Positions 1 through 12,157 of a DNA stretch of 64,000 bases are shown here, in pieces (position 1 is the stretch's first letter; the number at the start of each line of letters is the position of its first letter). The position numbers and the translations under genes are program-made. The notes beneath the pieces were generated by a model. The model worked only from the letters and a program-made list of their open reading frames with translations. It was not told the DNA's origin and did no database searches. Source of the DNA: Siphonodentalium dalli (taxonomy: Eukaryota; Mollusca; Scaphopoda; Gadilida; Siphonodentaliidae); the NCBI GenBank assembly GCA_032622095.1, contig CP136063.1, positions 70,779,980 to 70,843,979 of the forward strand, given 5' to 3'.

Positions 1-603
1 AGAAGTCTGCCCCGCACGAATACGGCCCCGTTAATATATATAGATGGGAGTTGATTGAAGCCTTAAATCGGAGAATGTTTATGTAGGCTAATTGTGAAGT
101 CCGCAATGCTATTATAATCATAACACAATGAAATTCAATTATGGGCAGACAGTTGGGCAGACAGTGAAGCTGAAATGGTTACTGTCGGCCCGTTCGTTCA
201 TTTGGGTTTCCATCTTTTTTTAAATTTTGAGTTACGTGATACGCTGCTTTTGTAAAAGGTATAAAAACAATGATAGTTGCATACAGACAATGGAAGAAAG
301 CTGCTAAGTACTTTTGATTGCTGCTTAGCGAATGAAGCCATGCGCTCAAATCTTTAACCAATGTAAGGCCTACATAGAGACAGATCTGACAAACCAGCTA
401 CTCCATACAATCGCCAAGATTTCAGCACCCACAACTGACGACAGAGAAGACGCCGCCGTTTGAATGTATTGTTAATTGTATTAATATAATCTGTTATTTT
501 TTCATTATTATTAGTTTCATATATCAAATCATATAAATTGAAGAATAATTTTAAACAATGTTTCTGTTATATATGGGGCCGACTTCGCGCGGGGCCGACT
601 TCT
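1..603. mobile_element. MITE-like element with 29-bp terminal inverted repeats
   Basis: Positions 1-29 and 575-603 are inverted copies of each other with 25 of 29 positions matching. The arms are GC-rich, while the 545-bp interior is AT-rich and has no meaningful reading frame, which fits a non-autonomous terminal-inverted-repeat transposon. Each arm contains an internal direct duplication of a 12-bp block (GGGGCCGACTTC in the right arm). The left end coincides with the window edge, so the true terminus and any target-site duplication cannot be checked. The superfamily is not recognisable. Confidence 0.55.
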
Positions 604-617
604 GTATTCAAAAAACT

Positions 618-1100
618 ATATTTCTTGAGCGTTCTTATAAAAAGATTACTTTGAACCAGATGACAAATGATATGCTAACTTCACAATGTGGTAGAATGAG
701 AGCCAGCAGTTTATGGGTCAACTTGTGGGCAAGATATGGTACCTCTATTTGTGGACTCTTCTGATGTTGGGCATCCCCCCTTTACTCACATAATGTGGGT
801 CACACAAAGCTTATATCCAGTCTGGTGTGAATAGCTTTTAGCTGGTGTCAGGATAATCACTCATGTTGGAGTTGAGTGAGTTGTGACCTATTTACTAGAA
901 ATAGTGTGATGGTCTCGTAGGGTTTTAATTGAGGTTTAGTATTCTATTGTCATCAGAGTTCACAGCATTACACTGGCCACTGTTTAACCCATTCTTCTAG
1001 TACCCACAGGGCCAATGTTTAAGCAAGTATACCGGTACATGTATATCATTTGTCAACAACTGGTTCAAAGTAATTTTTTCAAAGAATGCTCAAGAAATAT
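618..1100. repeat. Fold-back inverted repeat, arms of about 57 bp
   Basis: Positions 618-673 and 1043-1100 are imperfect reverse complements sharing TTCTTGAGC, ACTTTGAACCAG and CAAATGATAT blocks with small indels. The roughly 370-bp spacer has no recognisable gene. The left arm starts 15 bp after the preceding MITE-like element ends, so this could be a second fold-back transposon next to it or part of a nested insertion. Confidence 0.5.
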
Positions 1101-3800
1101 AATATTAATATTTTGTGTAGTACATCATTGATCATTCATCACAGTGTTCAGTACATATTCCCATATTGAATTCTTAGATATGAACTTTCGTTTTTCTTGG
1201 ACCATTGCCTGCAAATTTTATTTTATTCAATCTCAATATAGTTCGCATTTTGTATTTCTAACATTATCCACCATGAAGTATACACTTAAAATGTTGCACC
1301 AATGGTCGGGCATGGTTTCTGTGATCACTAATATACATTTACAGAATCCTTTATATATTTGGACTCTATAAAATTTTGGAAAAATTGGGTCCAAAAAGCC
1401 CTTAATAATAATCAAAAAGGTCAATAATATAGGTTATTGGTACCGATTAAGGTGGTGGTAAAGTTTCGCAAATCACATTTTCCTACAATTTTGTTTCTTC
1501 TGCTCACCATCACGGCTTCTAAATTAATGTCCTAGGTTCATATCATTGTCAGTTTACACAAGGGGTAGAATGATTTAGTAAGAATAACTCTTGCTACAAA
1601 TTAGCTAGTGCGAATTGGCGTGCATAAATATGTCAACGTTTTGGCATTTAGAACAGGAAATGGGAGGCACTTGTGGAATTTAAAAACAAATCAATGTCTG
1701 CCCCAATACTCGCGAAGAGCCGAGGAGCAGCGAATTTTGTAAATTATGGTTTATTTCGAAATAATTTGCGTTTAAAGCCACGTGAGGCCTTAGTTGTCGA
1801 AAATATTCATATTTGTTCAATCACCGTAAACAAAAAAACATTAAAACGCATACAGTTTCGTTCATATATACAATGACCATCGCGTAAACAGCATGTTATC
1901 ATAAAGACCTACTATATTTTACCTAAGCAAGAGCCTGATTGTGTTACAGAAGACAACACACACAATGCTGCTGGCTAATCACACACAAATGGCAAAAACG
2001 CTCTTTATTCGTTCCATATCAGGAATTCATCCACAAATAACGCTCTTTATGTTTACCATCATAATATAAACAAACACCAGAAAAGTAACTTTTTAGGCTT
2101 TGTTTACATAATGGTAAAAAATATGACAATAACATACTGTTTATGCGATATTTCTTATTTGTATACGGACAAAGTCTGTCTACATTTTGTTGTTCTTTCT
2201 GGCGGTTTTTGACGGGTGGAAATATTTTCACAGGATACCCACCGTCAAGGCCAACCGTACCTTTAACTAACGTAAACAAATCCACCATTTTTATAAAAAA
2301 AAATACCGGTCAGTTTGTCGTACAAAAGAAAGATGATGTGCACTGACCTAGAAACATTTGAATAGGCGAGAACACCGTGGACAATAGACCGATCAGATTA
2401 AGCCGGTCTCGAGACGGGGTAATCCCAACTCACGAGAGCCGGAATTACCTCCGTTTGCATTATCAAATGTACTTATCGATCTCTCATAGTTTGGTAGAGG
2501 ATTCCTTTTTTTCTTTCGGATTTTATTGCTATCGAATACGTTTTTTTCTGGAAATTAATTCTCCATGGCAATTAACGGATATTGGCGAGTACAGTTGTGC
2601 TAATTTTATATCGCTTGGATTTACCAATTTCGCTGTACAAATGCCAACAGAAAGGGTACCATTACGCAGCGACGTATGGCCATATATTTCGCATAGAAAT
2701 TCCATTTGAGTTCTAGTACCCACATTTACCATATATATATATAGCAAGCCTCAGATCGTCATTGTTTGATTTGTGTGGGGTGTCATTATTATGTAATCCA
2801 TGCATGCAATATATATAAATAACTAACCTTATATGATATAAGCGAAGATCCAACGATGAATAAATACAATGTAATACGTCAACAGATAGAAATAAGTCGT
2901 GTTGTTGAGGCTGTCGATATTTCAAAGAACAAGTCCACGGTGTATCGCTCCGCTGATCTGTTCCAGAATCGCACTGATCTATGATTGGATGTTTCGGCGG
3001 AGTGGCATATTTGTGTGTGTGGTTCAGCTCTCCGATAGAGAGCATTTGGCCCTATATTTTCTACTATCGTATTTTAATTCATATTTATATACAATTCAGC
3101 TATACTAACAGCTATAATGAATCTTCGTATCTATATGTGTATGTTGTTATTAGCAGGTTTTAGTAGAGAAATCTTCCGACAGAATGTTGCTTCAACTTCA
3201 AGTTCAAAATGTTTGTTGACGTACTCAGGTACGAAATTAGTGCACTGAAGCTTCCCCAGCGTCGCGTTCATTCCGCCTCATGATTCCGGGTTACAATCAA
3301 CTAAATATGTCCCATATGCGACAGTGTTAGGGTTAAGCCATTCCCACGATTCATTACACCCTACTGATCCAAACTTTAAATACTTTTTGCGTGTAGAACT
3401 CCACGTCGGACATACATGTAAGTTGTCAAAAAAGAAATGGTGCTTCACCGTACTTATTCCTGGAAACAAATTGGCATTTCCACAACTATCCCCTTTTGTG
3501 CACACCAAATTTCAATATAGAATAATACCCCCACCCCTACCAAATTTGGGGACCAATGTAGCCACTTGACGAACACTCCCACACAAATAACCGAGGAATA
3601 AACATAGCCTATGAATTTCTTTTTTCTTTCACATTAAACAACCGAAGATATTATACACCATTCAGCTGTCGGTATTTTTTTTATGCTGACTCGAGTTTTC
3701 CTACACAAATGCCAAGGGGCATAATTTCAAGTATTTAGTTGCTTATAACCTCCGATGTTGAAATTATTTAGGCAAGATTGTGCCGGTTACACTATTTGCA
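1101..3800. other. Low-copy non-coding sequence, no gene recognised
   Basis: I see no recognisable gene, RNA or complete mobile element here. Several short frames exist, the longest being 110 codons at 2377-2709 (+) and 2713-3045 (-). They resemble no family I know, have composition like the surrounding DNA, and lie beside frames of similar length on the opposite strand. A spliced gene with short exons cannot be excluded from sequence alone. None of this stretch recurs elsewhere in the window as far as I can tell. Confidence 0.6.
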
Positions 3801-3871
3801 GCAAGTCCCTGTAAATGTGGCAAGTCTCCGGTAAATGCAGCAAGTCCCCGGTAAATTCAGCAAGTCCCTTT
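3801..3871 (+). repeat. 20-bp minisatellite, about 3.5 copies
   Basis: The phrase GCAAGTCCCNGGTAAATNCA recurs at 3801, 3820, 3840 and 3860 with a few substitutions; the last copy is partial. It lies about 150 bp before the breakpoint where the first composite array begins. Confidence 0.85.
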
Positions 3872-4831
3872 CGCCGAGGGTGCATTACACGGCGGATTAG
3901 TCATGTGTGTTTACACAACGATATGTTTAAGTGGGTGTGCTGATTACAAAGGCCTATGTGTATGCTGTTCGATATACATCTATGTTTCATCATGTTGTGC
4001 ATACACGTGGATGATTATTTGACGCTATATATCGTCGCCACGAGTGGATCCTTTGTTCTGAAACTTAAGCAATCGCACCAGTGTTGGGCGTTGATATCCC
4101 CTATCACATCCACTCGTCAGCAAAATTTTATCTCCATATTTTATTTTTTTCAAGAATTTTTGAACTTTCGGTTTTTGTTGGAATTTGCCAATATGTACCC
4201 ACCTGAACACGAGCTTTCCGTTGGTCGGTTTGCTTTGTAAGTAGAGCGGTCAAACGTTCGGATGTTACCAAAAATATATCAACGTACCCGCTCCTGCATT
4301 ACATCGCTCCATCATTAACTCGGTCGGATTTGGCGAGAAAAATAGCTTAGTGATACAGCACTTAAATATACTTGTTAACATTATAAAGCCTCGCCACGAG
4401 TAAACCTTGTACCTTAGCACAAATTAAGCAGACATCGATAAGTTGCGTTTGGGTACTATCTATCATATCCACTATTCAAATTTTGTTTATCTCGATGTTT
4501 GATTTTTAGACAATTTTTCCCCCTTTGATTTTCGTTGGAATTTGCAAAAAGTCTGAACCGACCGGAAGCTCACTCGCTGTTTGACAGTTTGCTATTATAG
4601 CAGAGCTATCAAACTTTGGGAGCCTACCTACGCGATACCGCACTACCTGCTCCTGCATTAACCTTGCTCACCAATTAGCCCGTTTGGATTTGGCGCCAAA
4701 AATAGGTAATTTTCTTGTACATGCCGTAGATCGGTAACGATTGGGAATTAAAAACATGCCAGCGAAAAAATTCAGTCCGCACCACTCTCCCCATTCGGAA
4801 TATGCAACAAAAATATTATACCGCTGGACTT

Positions 4832-4832
<1 letters not shown>

Positions 4833-4865
<33 letters not shown>
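4833..4865 (+). repeat. Poly-T tract, 33 bp
   Basis: This is an uninterrupted run of 33 T inside the head module. The homologous tract at 35404-35435 is broken by G residues, so it is a fast-changing site. It could be slippage, or a trace of an old poly-A tail on the opposite strand. Confidence 0.9.
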
Positions 4866-4868
<3 letters not shown>

Positions 4869-4899
4869 AAATCTGCCGTTTACATCCGCCACCGGTCAG

Positions 4900-4958
4900 C
4901 CTGGTATCACCACCCTCGGCCTGGTCTCACCACCCCGACCTGGTATCATTACCCAGCA
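4900..4958 (+). repeat. Short 20-bp minisatellite, 3 copies
   Basis: CCTGGTATCACCACCC-like blocks start at 4900, 4920 and 4939. The same trio is conserved at about 35470-35528 in the duplicate head, with different substitutions. Confidence 0.75.
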
Positions 4959-5023
4959 CGGTTTCGTCGCCGCCCCGGTTATGCTTCATCCTCTCCCATG
5001 CTCCTTAGTTAGCCAAATTATTT

Positions 5024-8000
5024 AATTTTCGATGGTCTGTAACTTGGACATTTCTCAACCGATTTACAAAATTCTGTCAGGAGGATCATTAGTACACCCT
5101 ATAGATACACGACAGTAAAAATAGTTGAAATCATCGAAAAAAAAAATTGCGAAAATTTTGCCCCCACCCAAAACCCAAAAATATAAGTCCGTCCCTGTTC
5201 AAAACTTGTTTTCGTAGCAAGTTGATAACGGGTAACTACATAAAATCTCTCAAATATGGATACCGTGCATGTTATAGGCGGTTAGATGATATGAAATAAA
5301 TCGAATTTTGCGAATCATGGGCGACAACTCTGTAGAAAAAGCGCGGACATAAATTATAATGTATGGATTCAATAGGGAATCGTGAGTTCTACATATGGTC
5401 CAAATTTTGAGTCTCTGCTGCTCATACTTTTCGAGATACAGCAACCCCATTTTTTTACAAAAAGGGAGATAACTCTGTAAACCAAACGTGGACAACATCC
5501 TATATACTCTTATTAGTTAGAAATAGTATAGGTCTATATGCATACGAAATTTCAGCTCCCTATCTCTTGTACTTCCGGAGATATAAGAGTTGAAAAATTG
5601 CTTAGAATAATAATAATAGAGGAGAAAAATAATAAATTGAATAACAATATACTTCCATATTAAAATATGGAAGTATAATAAGGGATTCGCACGGAATTGA
5701 TTGGTATGTCGATAGTATGGTTTATTGACATTTCTGTGTTCAGTTGGAACGTTCTGGTGTGACCCCCACCCTTGCCTCGGAATTAGGTGATGCGTGTAGA
5801 AACGTCGCCATATCTCGGCCAATCTTCGAGATATCGAGCTAATTTTTGCGTCATTGTGTTCGCATTTGATGCCCCTTTAATATTTAGTAGGGTTCTAGTA
5901 AGATATTGTGGCGATATTCTACTATATAGACCTATATTAATGCTGTTCAGTACATACATTTCGATTATATCTGGCTTCCATCGACATAATAAGGCAAGTC
6001 GGTAATCGTTTAAAAGTATTATAAATTCCCCACCGAATGACACTAAACAATTGACGATTGGTTGAAGGAATTTGAATTCATAGTGCATCTTCTGTAAACT
6101 TGAAAAAAATGAAGGGGCCACAATTTCTACATTTTTTAACCGATTCACAAACTTCACTCATAATGTCACTCGGTACATCTGATAGATACTTCACAACAAT
6201 TTTGGTTCAAATCGGAGACCAAAAAAATATGACAATTTTTGCCCCCTCCCTAATATGGACCAATGTTTTTGGATCTTCGTCAAAATTGCACCATTTCGTC
6301 TTCTTTCTATGGATAACACGCTCACATAAACCAAATCCAGTTCGCGTGCGTCGTCTAGGAGGAGTTTTGTCCACAAGCACTTTCTCCTCAATCGATGTAT
6401 GAATACAATTTTCGATGGTCTGTAACTTGGACATTTCTCAACCGATTTACAAAATTCTGTCAGGAGGATCATTAGTACACCCTATAGATACACGACAGTA
6501 AAAATAGTTGAAATCATCGAAAAAAAAAATTGCGAAAATTTTGCCCCCACCCAAAACCCAAAAATATAAGTCCGTCCCTGTTCAAAACTTGTTTTCGTAG
6601 CAAGTTGATAACGGGTAACTACATAAAATCTCTCAAATATGGATACCGTGCATGTTATAGGCGGTTAGATGATATGAAATAAATCGAATTTTGCGAATCA
6701 TGGGCGACAACTCTGTAGAAAAAGCGCGGACATAAATTATAATGTATGGATTCAATAGGGAATCGTGAGTTCTACATATGGTCCAAATTTTGAGTCTCTG
6801 CTGCTCATACTTTTCGAGATACAGCAACCCCATTTTTTTACAAAAAGGGAGATAACTCTGTAAACCAAACGTGGACAACATCCTATATACTCTTATTAGT
6901 TAGAAATAGTATAGGTCTATATGCATACGAAATTTCAGCTCCCTATCTCTTGTACTTCCGGAGATATAAGAGTTGAAAAATTGCTTAGAATAATAATAAT
7001 AGAGGAGAAAAATAATAAATTGAATAACAATATACTTCCATATTAAAATATGGAAGTATAATAAGGGATTCGCACGGAATTGATTGGTATGTCGATAGTA
7101 TGGTTTATTGACATTTCTGTGTTCAGTTGGAACGTTCTGGTGTGACCCCCACCCTTGCCTCGGAATTAGGTGATGCGTGTAGAAACGTCGCCATATCTCG
7201 GCCAATCTTCGAGATATCGAGCTAATTTTTGCGTCATTGTGTTCGCATTTGATGCCCCTTTAATATTTAGTAGGGTTCTAGTAAGATATTGTGGCGATAT
7301 TCTACTATATAGACCTATATTAATGCTGTTCAGTACATACATTTCGATTATATCTGGCTTCCATCGACATAATAAGGCAAGTCGGTAATCGTTTAAAAGT
7401 ATTATAAATTCCCCACCGAATGACACTAAACAATTGACGATTGGTTGAAGGAATTTGAATTCATAGTGCATCTTCTGTAAACTTGAAAAAAATGAAGGGG
7501 CCACAATTTCTACATTTTTTAACCGATTCACAAACTTCACTCATAATGTCACTCGGTACATCTGATAGATACTTCACAACAATTTTGGTTCAAATCGGAG
7601 ACCAAAAAAATATGACAATTTTTGCCCCCTCCCTAATATGGACCAATGTTTTTGGATCTTCGTCAAAATTGCACCATTTCGTCTTCTTTCTATGGATAAC
7701 ACGCTCACATAAACCAAATCCAGTTCGCGTGCGTCGTCTAGGAGGAGTTTTGTCCACAAGCACTTTCTCCTCAATCGATGTATGAATACAATTTTCGATG
7801 GTCTGTAACTTGGACATTTCTCAACCGATTTACAAAATTCTGTCAGGAGGATCATTAGTACACCCTATAGATACACGACAGTAAAAATAGTTGAAATCAT
7901 CGAAAAAAAAAATTGCGAAAATTTTGCCCCCACCCAAAACCCAAAAATATAAGTCCGTCCCTGTTCAAAACTTGTTTTCGTAGCAAGTTGATAACGGGTA

Positions 8001-8442
8001 ACTACATAAAATCTCTCAAATATGGATACCGTGCATGTTATAGGCGGTTAGATGATATGAAATAAATCGAATTTTGCGAATCATGGGCGACAACTCTGTA
8101 GAAAAAGCGCGGACATAAATTATAATGTATGGATTCAATAGGGAATCGTGAGTTCTACATATGGTCCAAATTTTGAGTCTCTGCTGCTCATACTTTTCGA
8201 GATACAGCAACCCCATTTTTTTACAAAAAGGGAGATAACTCTGTAAACCAAACGTGGACAACATCCTATATACTCTTATTAGTTAGAAATAGTATAGGTC
8301 TATATGCATACGAAATTTCAGCTCCCTATCTCTTGTACTTCCGGAGATATAAGAGTTGAAAAATTGCTTAGAATAATAATAATAGAGGAGAAAAATAATA
8401 AATTGAATAACAATATACTTCCATATTAAAATATGGAAGTAT
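5024..8442 (+). repeat. 1383-bp tandem array, block A (about 2.5 copies)
   Basis: Full units start at 5682 and 7065 (GGGATTCGCACGG), preceded by a partial unit from 5024. Copies look identical within the block. Each unit ends in an (AAT)n tract, a short AATTGAATAAC stretch and a perfect hairpin (5649-5676, 7032-7059, 8415-8442). Internally the unit carries degenerate sub-repeats around CTGTAACTTGG, GACAACTCTGTAG and GAGATAACTCTG. Those segments line up in order with segments of the 1744-bp unit, so the two are distant relatives. Frames of 60-124 codons on both strands recur once per unit and are not credible genes. Confidence 0.97.
5649..5676. other. Perfect hairpin closing the 1383-bp unit
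   Basis: The arms ATACTTCCATATT and AATATGGAAGTAT are perfectly complementary over 13 bp with a 2-nt loop, followed by AATAAGGG. It occurs once in each 1383/1384-bp unit. Its outer 8 bp are shared with the hairpin of the 1744-bp unit and that of head 5, while the inner arms differ. It is placed as a unit terminator or processing signal might be, but function is inferred only. Confidence 0.9.
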
Positions 8443-8636
8443 AATAATAATAATAATAATGAAAAATAATCGAAAAAGGGCCATAACTCTGTCAAAATAT
8501 ATTGGACCAACATCCGGATAGCATTATTTTTAGTAGACCTTAGATGCCTACATTCGCTAGAGATTTCGCGGTCCTCCTCCCATTAGTTTCTGAGTATTTC
8601 CAATTAAACAGAAAACGGCCGCAGTAGAAAAACAAT

Positions 8637-8665
8637 ATACTTCCTTGGTTACACCATGGAAGTAT
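8637..8665. other. Hairpin of the 1744-bp unit
   Basis: ATACTTCC pairs with GGAAGTAT, then after one T/T mismatch TGGT pairs with ACCA around a TAC loop. TAATAATAG follows. It is present once in every 1744-, 1731- and 1729-bp unit in the window. The outer arms match the 1383-bp hairpin, but the inner stem is unrelated yet still pairs. Confidence 0.85.
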
Positions 8666-9129
8666 AATAATAGGGCAAATCATGAGCTCAATAAATCGCA
8701 GTTAAGGGACGGAAAATATGAATTAGGATGATTATATCTTTCCCTTAACATGTGTGGGTTGATCTCAAGTGTTTGGGAGTGACCCCACCCCTGCCTCGAA
8801 ATTGGGTGACGGGATTGGGAAATAGTCAAACCCGGCCCAAAATGCGAATTTTGAGAGCCCGTAACTCCGTTATTTTCCAATGGATTTAAAAATTGTTTTG
8901 AGTATTGTGATCAGCTACTTGCATTGATTATTTGTTATAATTTTTGTCTGATTCAGAGACGAATAACATTTTGTTTATTGGAAAGAATACGGGCCCACAT
9001 TCAAAGTTTGAGGGCCCAAATCTCCGCCATTTTTTAACGGATTTACAATCTGTTTTCAGTTTTATGATCAACGTGTATGGTATATGTTATATATCAAGTT
9101 TCATATAATTCGGAGACGAAATAAATTTT

Positions 9130-9717
9130 GGTACCCCGGACCACCCCTCCCCTGACCCACAACACTGAACCGACACTGGCAAAATTTGGCTCATCGCGTG
9201 CTCTCTTCAGACCGCACGCATTGGCGTATCAGTTGACATCCAAAGTTTGACATCTTCGGAGGAGATGTGATCACAAGCATATGGGGCCAAATTTGCATTG
9301 TTTGAAGGCCCACAACTCTGACATTTTTCAATGGATTTTCGAAATTCTTTCAGTTTCTAGATCGGTTGGCGGTATGGATGTTATATTCCAAGTTTCATCC
9401 GATTCGGAGAAGAATACAAAATTGGTACCCCGGACCACCCCTCCCCTGACCCACAACACTGAACCGACACTGGCAAAATTTGGCCCATCGCGTGCTCTCT
9501 TCAGACCGCACGCACTGGGATATCAGACGACATCCAAAGTTCGACATCTTCGGAGGAGATAGGGTCACAAGCACATGGGACCAAATTGCAAACTTTGAGG
9601 GCCCGTAACTCTTGCATTTCTTCTCGGATTACAAAAATCCTTTCCGGTATGGGTTTGTTTTCGTTCAGGGAATCTACATACTTAAATAGATGAATGTCAA
9701 TAATAAAAAAAAATTGC
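9130..9717 (+). repeat. 294-bp sub-repeat inside the 1744-bp unit (two diverged copies)
   Basis: GGTACCCCGGACCACCCC starts at 9130 and again at 9424, and the following sequence runs in parallel until the copies diverge near 9600. Both copies keep the block GACACTGGCAAAATTTGG and the phrase TCTTCGGAGGAGAT. This pair is present in every 1744-bp copy. One of the two is missing from the variant unit at 26676-27909, so the tandem pair can contract. Confidence 0.9.
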
Positions 9718-10171
9718 GAAAATATTGCCCCCACCCCAGTGTAAAAATATATGTCCAACCCTGTCAAATTTTCTTCCTCGGACTAAGCTGACAACGGTCA
9801 ACACGACTACAAAAACCAAATACAGTTATCTGGAATGATACGAGAGGACAACAGAGTACAATAAAATAGAGGTTTGCCAACTATGGGCGGTAACTCTTCA
9901 GGGAAAGGGCGGACCCAAGTTTTTATGCCCGTGGGCAGTAGTGCATATCGAGATGTGCATACGGTCTAATTTTCGATGCTCTGCTTCTTATAATTTCCGA
10001 GATAATAAAATGACATTTTTTCAAATAAAGGGAGATAACTCCTCGGGGAAAACGCGGACAATATTCGTTATGCGACGATGGCATACAACTCTTTGATCCC
10101 AAGATACGTACCAAGTTTTAGTGTGCTACTCCTGGTACTTTTCGAGTAATAAGGGTTGCAAAAGTGTCCAG

Positions 10172-10206
<35 letters not shown>

Positions 10207-11941
10207 AAAATAATCGAAAAAGGGCCATAACTCTGTCAAAATATATTGGACCAACATCCGGATAGCATTATTTTTAGTAGACCTTAGATGCCTACATTCG
10301 CTAGAGATTTCGCGGTCCTCCTCCCATTAGTTTCTGAGTATTTCCAATTAAACAGAAAACGGCCGCAGTAGAAAAACAATATACTTCCTTGGTTACACCA
10401 TGGAAGTATAATAATAGGGCAAATCATGAGCTCAATAAATCGCAGTTAAGGGACGGAAAATATGAATTAGGATGATTATATCTTTCCCTTAACATGTGTG
10501 GGTTGATCTCAAGTGTTTGGGAGTGACCCCACCCCTGCCTCGAAATTGGGTGACGGGATTGGGAAATAGTCAAACCCGGCCCAAAATGCGAATTTTGAGA
10601 GCCCGTAACTCCGTTATTTTCCAATGGATTTAAAAATTGTTTTGAGTATTGTGATCAGCTACTTGCATTGATTATTTGTTATAATTTTTGTCTGATTCAG
10701 AGACGAATAACATTTTGTTTATTGGAAAGAATACGGGCCCACATTCAAAGTTTGAGGGCCCAAATCTCCGCCATTTTTTAACGGATTTACAATCTGTTTT
10801 CAGTTTTATGATCAACGTGTATGGTATATGTTATATATCAAGTTTCATATAATTCGGAGACGAAATAAATTTTGGTACCCCGGACCACCCCTCCCCTGAC
10901 CCACAACACTGAACCGACACTGGCAAAATTTGGCTCATCGCGTGCTCTCTTCAGACCGCACGCATTGGCGTATCAGTTGACATCCAAAGTTTGACATCTT
11001 CGGAGGAGATGTGATCACAAGCATATGGGGCCAAATTTGCATTGTTTGAAGGCCCACAACTCTGACATTTTTCAATGGATTTTCGAAATTCTTTCAGTTT
11101 CTAGATCGGTTGGCGGTATGGATGTTATATTCCAAGTTTCATCCGATTCGGAGAAGAATACAAAATTGGTACCCCGGACCACCCCTCCCCTGACCCACAA
11201 CACTGAACCGACACTGGCAAAATTTGGCCCATCGCGTGCTCTCTTCAGACCGCACGCACTGGGATATCAGACGACATCCAAAGTTCGACATCTTCGGAGG
11301 AGATAGGGTCACAAGCACATGGGACCAAATTGCAAACTTTGAGGGCCCGTAACTCTTGCATTTCTTCTCGGATTACAAAAATCCTTTCCGGTATGGGTTT
11401 GTTTTCGTTCAGGGAATCTACATACTTAAATAGATGAATGTCAATAATAAAAAAAAATTGCGAAAATATTGCCCCCACCCCAGTGTAAAAATATATGTCC
11501 AACCCTGTCAAATTTTCTTCCTCGGACTAAGCTGACAACGGTCAACACGACTACAAAAACCAAATACAGTTATCTGGAATGATACGAGAGGACAACAGAG
11601 TACAATAAAATAGAGGTTTGCCAACTATGGGCGGTAACTCTTCAGGGAAAGGGCGGACCCAAGTTTTTATGCCCGTGGGCAGTAGTGCATATCGAGATGT
11701 GCATACGGTCTAATTTTCGATGCTCTGCTTCTTATAATTTCCGAGATAATAAAATGACATTTTTTCAAATAAAGGGAGATAACTCCTCGGGGAAAACGCG
11801 GACAATATTCGTTATGCGACGATGGCATACAACTCTTTGATCCCAAGATACGTACCAAGTTTTAGTGTGCTACTCCTGGTACTTTTCGAGTAATAAGGGT
11901 TGCAAAAGTGTCCAGTATAATAATAATAATAATAATAATAA

Positions 11942-11977
11942 CTAGAGGTCAGATTCCATGGAATCAGATATACTTCC
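11942..11977 (-). other. Composite boundary: CTAG, palindrome, ATACTTCC (Helitron-3'-end-like on minus strand)
   Basis: (TAA)8 is followed by CTAG (11942-11945), the 14-bp palindrome GATTCCATGGAATC (11952-11965) and ATACTTCC (11970-11977). On the minus strand this reads hairpin, 6-nt spacer, CTAG, T. Helitron 3' ends are known to be a short hairpin followed by CTRR with T as the next host base. The fit is suggestive, but the palindrome has no loop and the spacer is shorter than usual. Confidence 0.5.
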
Positions 11978-12157
11978 ATGGTATACCATCCCATCCCATG
12001 TGAGTGCTATGCGTATATGTGTGTTCCTCTTCATGCGACAACGTATTGGTGTCTTATGATCTGATGGTGCACTTGCATTAACATTTCTAAATTTTATATA
12101 TATTTTGGGACTTCTGTCTGTTTGGTTGTCTGTTAGCTATGACCGGGAAAACTGCTG

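Larger units (their letters stand above)
4021..5023 (+). repeat. Head module of composite 1 (partial; duplicate of 34592-35593)
   Basis: This kilobase is nearly identical to 34592-35593, with scattered single substitutions and different poly-T structure. It contains two diverged copies of a roughly 360-bp monomer marked by a TTATAGTAGAGCGGTCAAAC-like phrase (near 4234 and 4593). The same monomer family fills the heads of composites 2, 3 and 4. The head passes directly into the 1383-bp array at 5024. Homology with the other copy stops abruptly at 4021, so this head appears truncated on its left relative to composite 4 and lacks the CTAG-palindrome start found on the others. Confidence 0.85.
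8461..11941 (+). repeat. 1744-bp tandem array, block 1 (2 copies)
   Basis: Units start at GAAAAATAATCG at 8461 and 10205. Each unit has two parts. The short part of about 215 bp ends in an imperfect hairpin (8637-8665). The long part of about 1530 bp ends in a TAA tract. The long part includes two tandem copies of a 294-bp sub-repeat beginning GGTACCCCGGACC (9130 and 9424). The 8443-8460 TAA tract joins the 1383-bp array to this block. The last unit ends in (TAA)8 directly before CTAG at 11942. No protein-coding content is credible. Confidence 0.97.

Noticed and set aside
2377-2709. 110-codon frame as a possible gene
   Set aside because: It has no family resemblance, is partly covered by an opposing frame, and has no visible splice or promoter context. 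It could be an exon but this is not supportable.
2366-2960. Possible inverted repeat sharing GTCCACGGTGT
   Set aside because: Only about 11 bp match exactly and similarity fades on both sides, so chance is adequate.
5783-6157. 124-codon minus-strand frame repeated in every 1383-bp unit
   Set aside because: It needs a non-ATG start, overlaps an opposing frame, and resembles no family. Among the six substitutions I compared between unit subtypes in this frame, five change the residue, which does not suggest selection on a protein.
9217-9260. Hammerhead ribozyme core (CTGAAGA on the minus strand)
   Set aside because: The required downstream GAAA and flanking stems are absent. The retrozyme explanation for the tandem units is therefore not supported.
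9281-9562. 93-codon plus-strand and 88-codon minus-strand frames repeated in every 1744-bp unit
   Set aside because: They overlap each other on opposite strands, are translations of the 294-bp sub-repeat, and are conserved only because the whole unit is identical.
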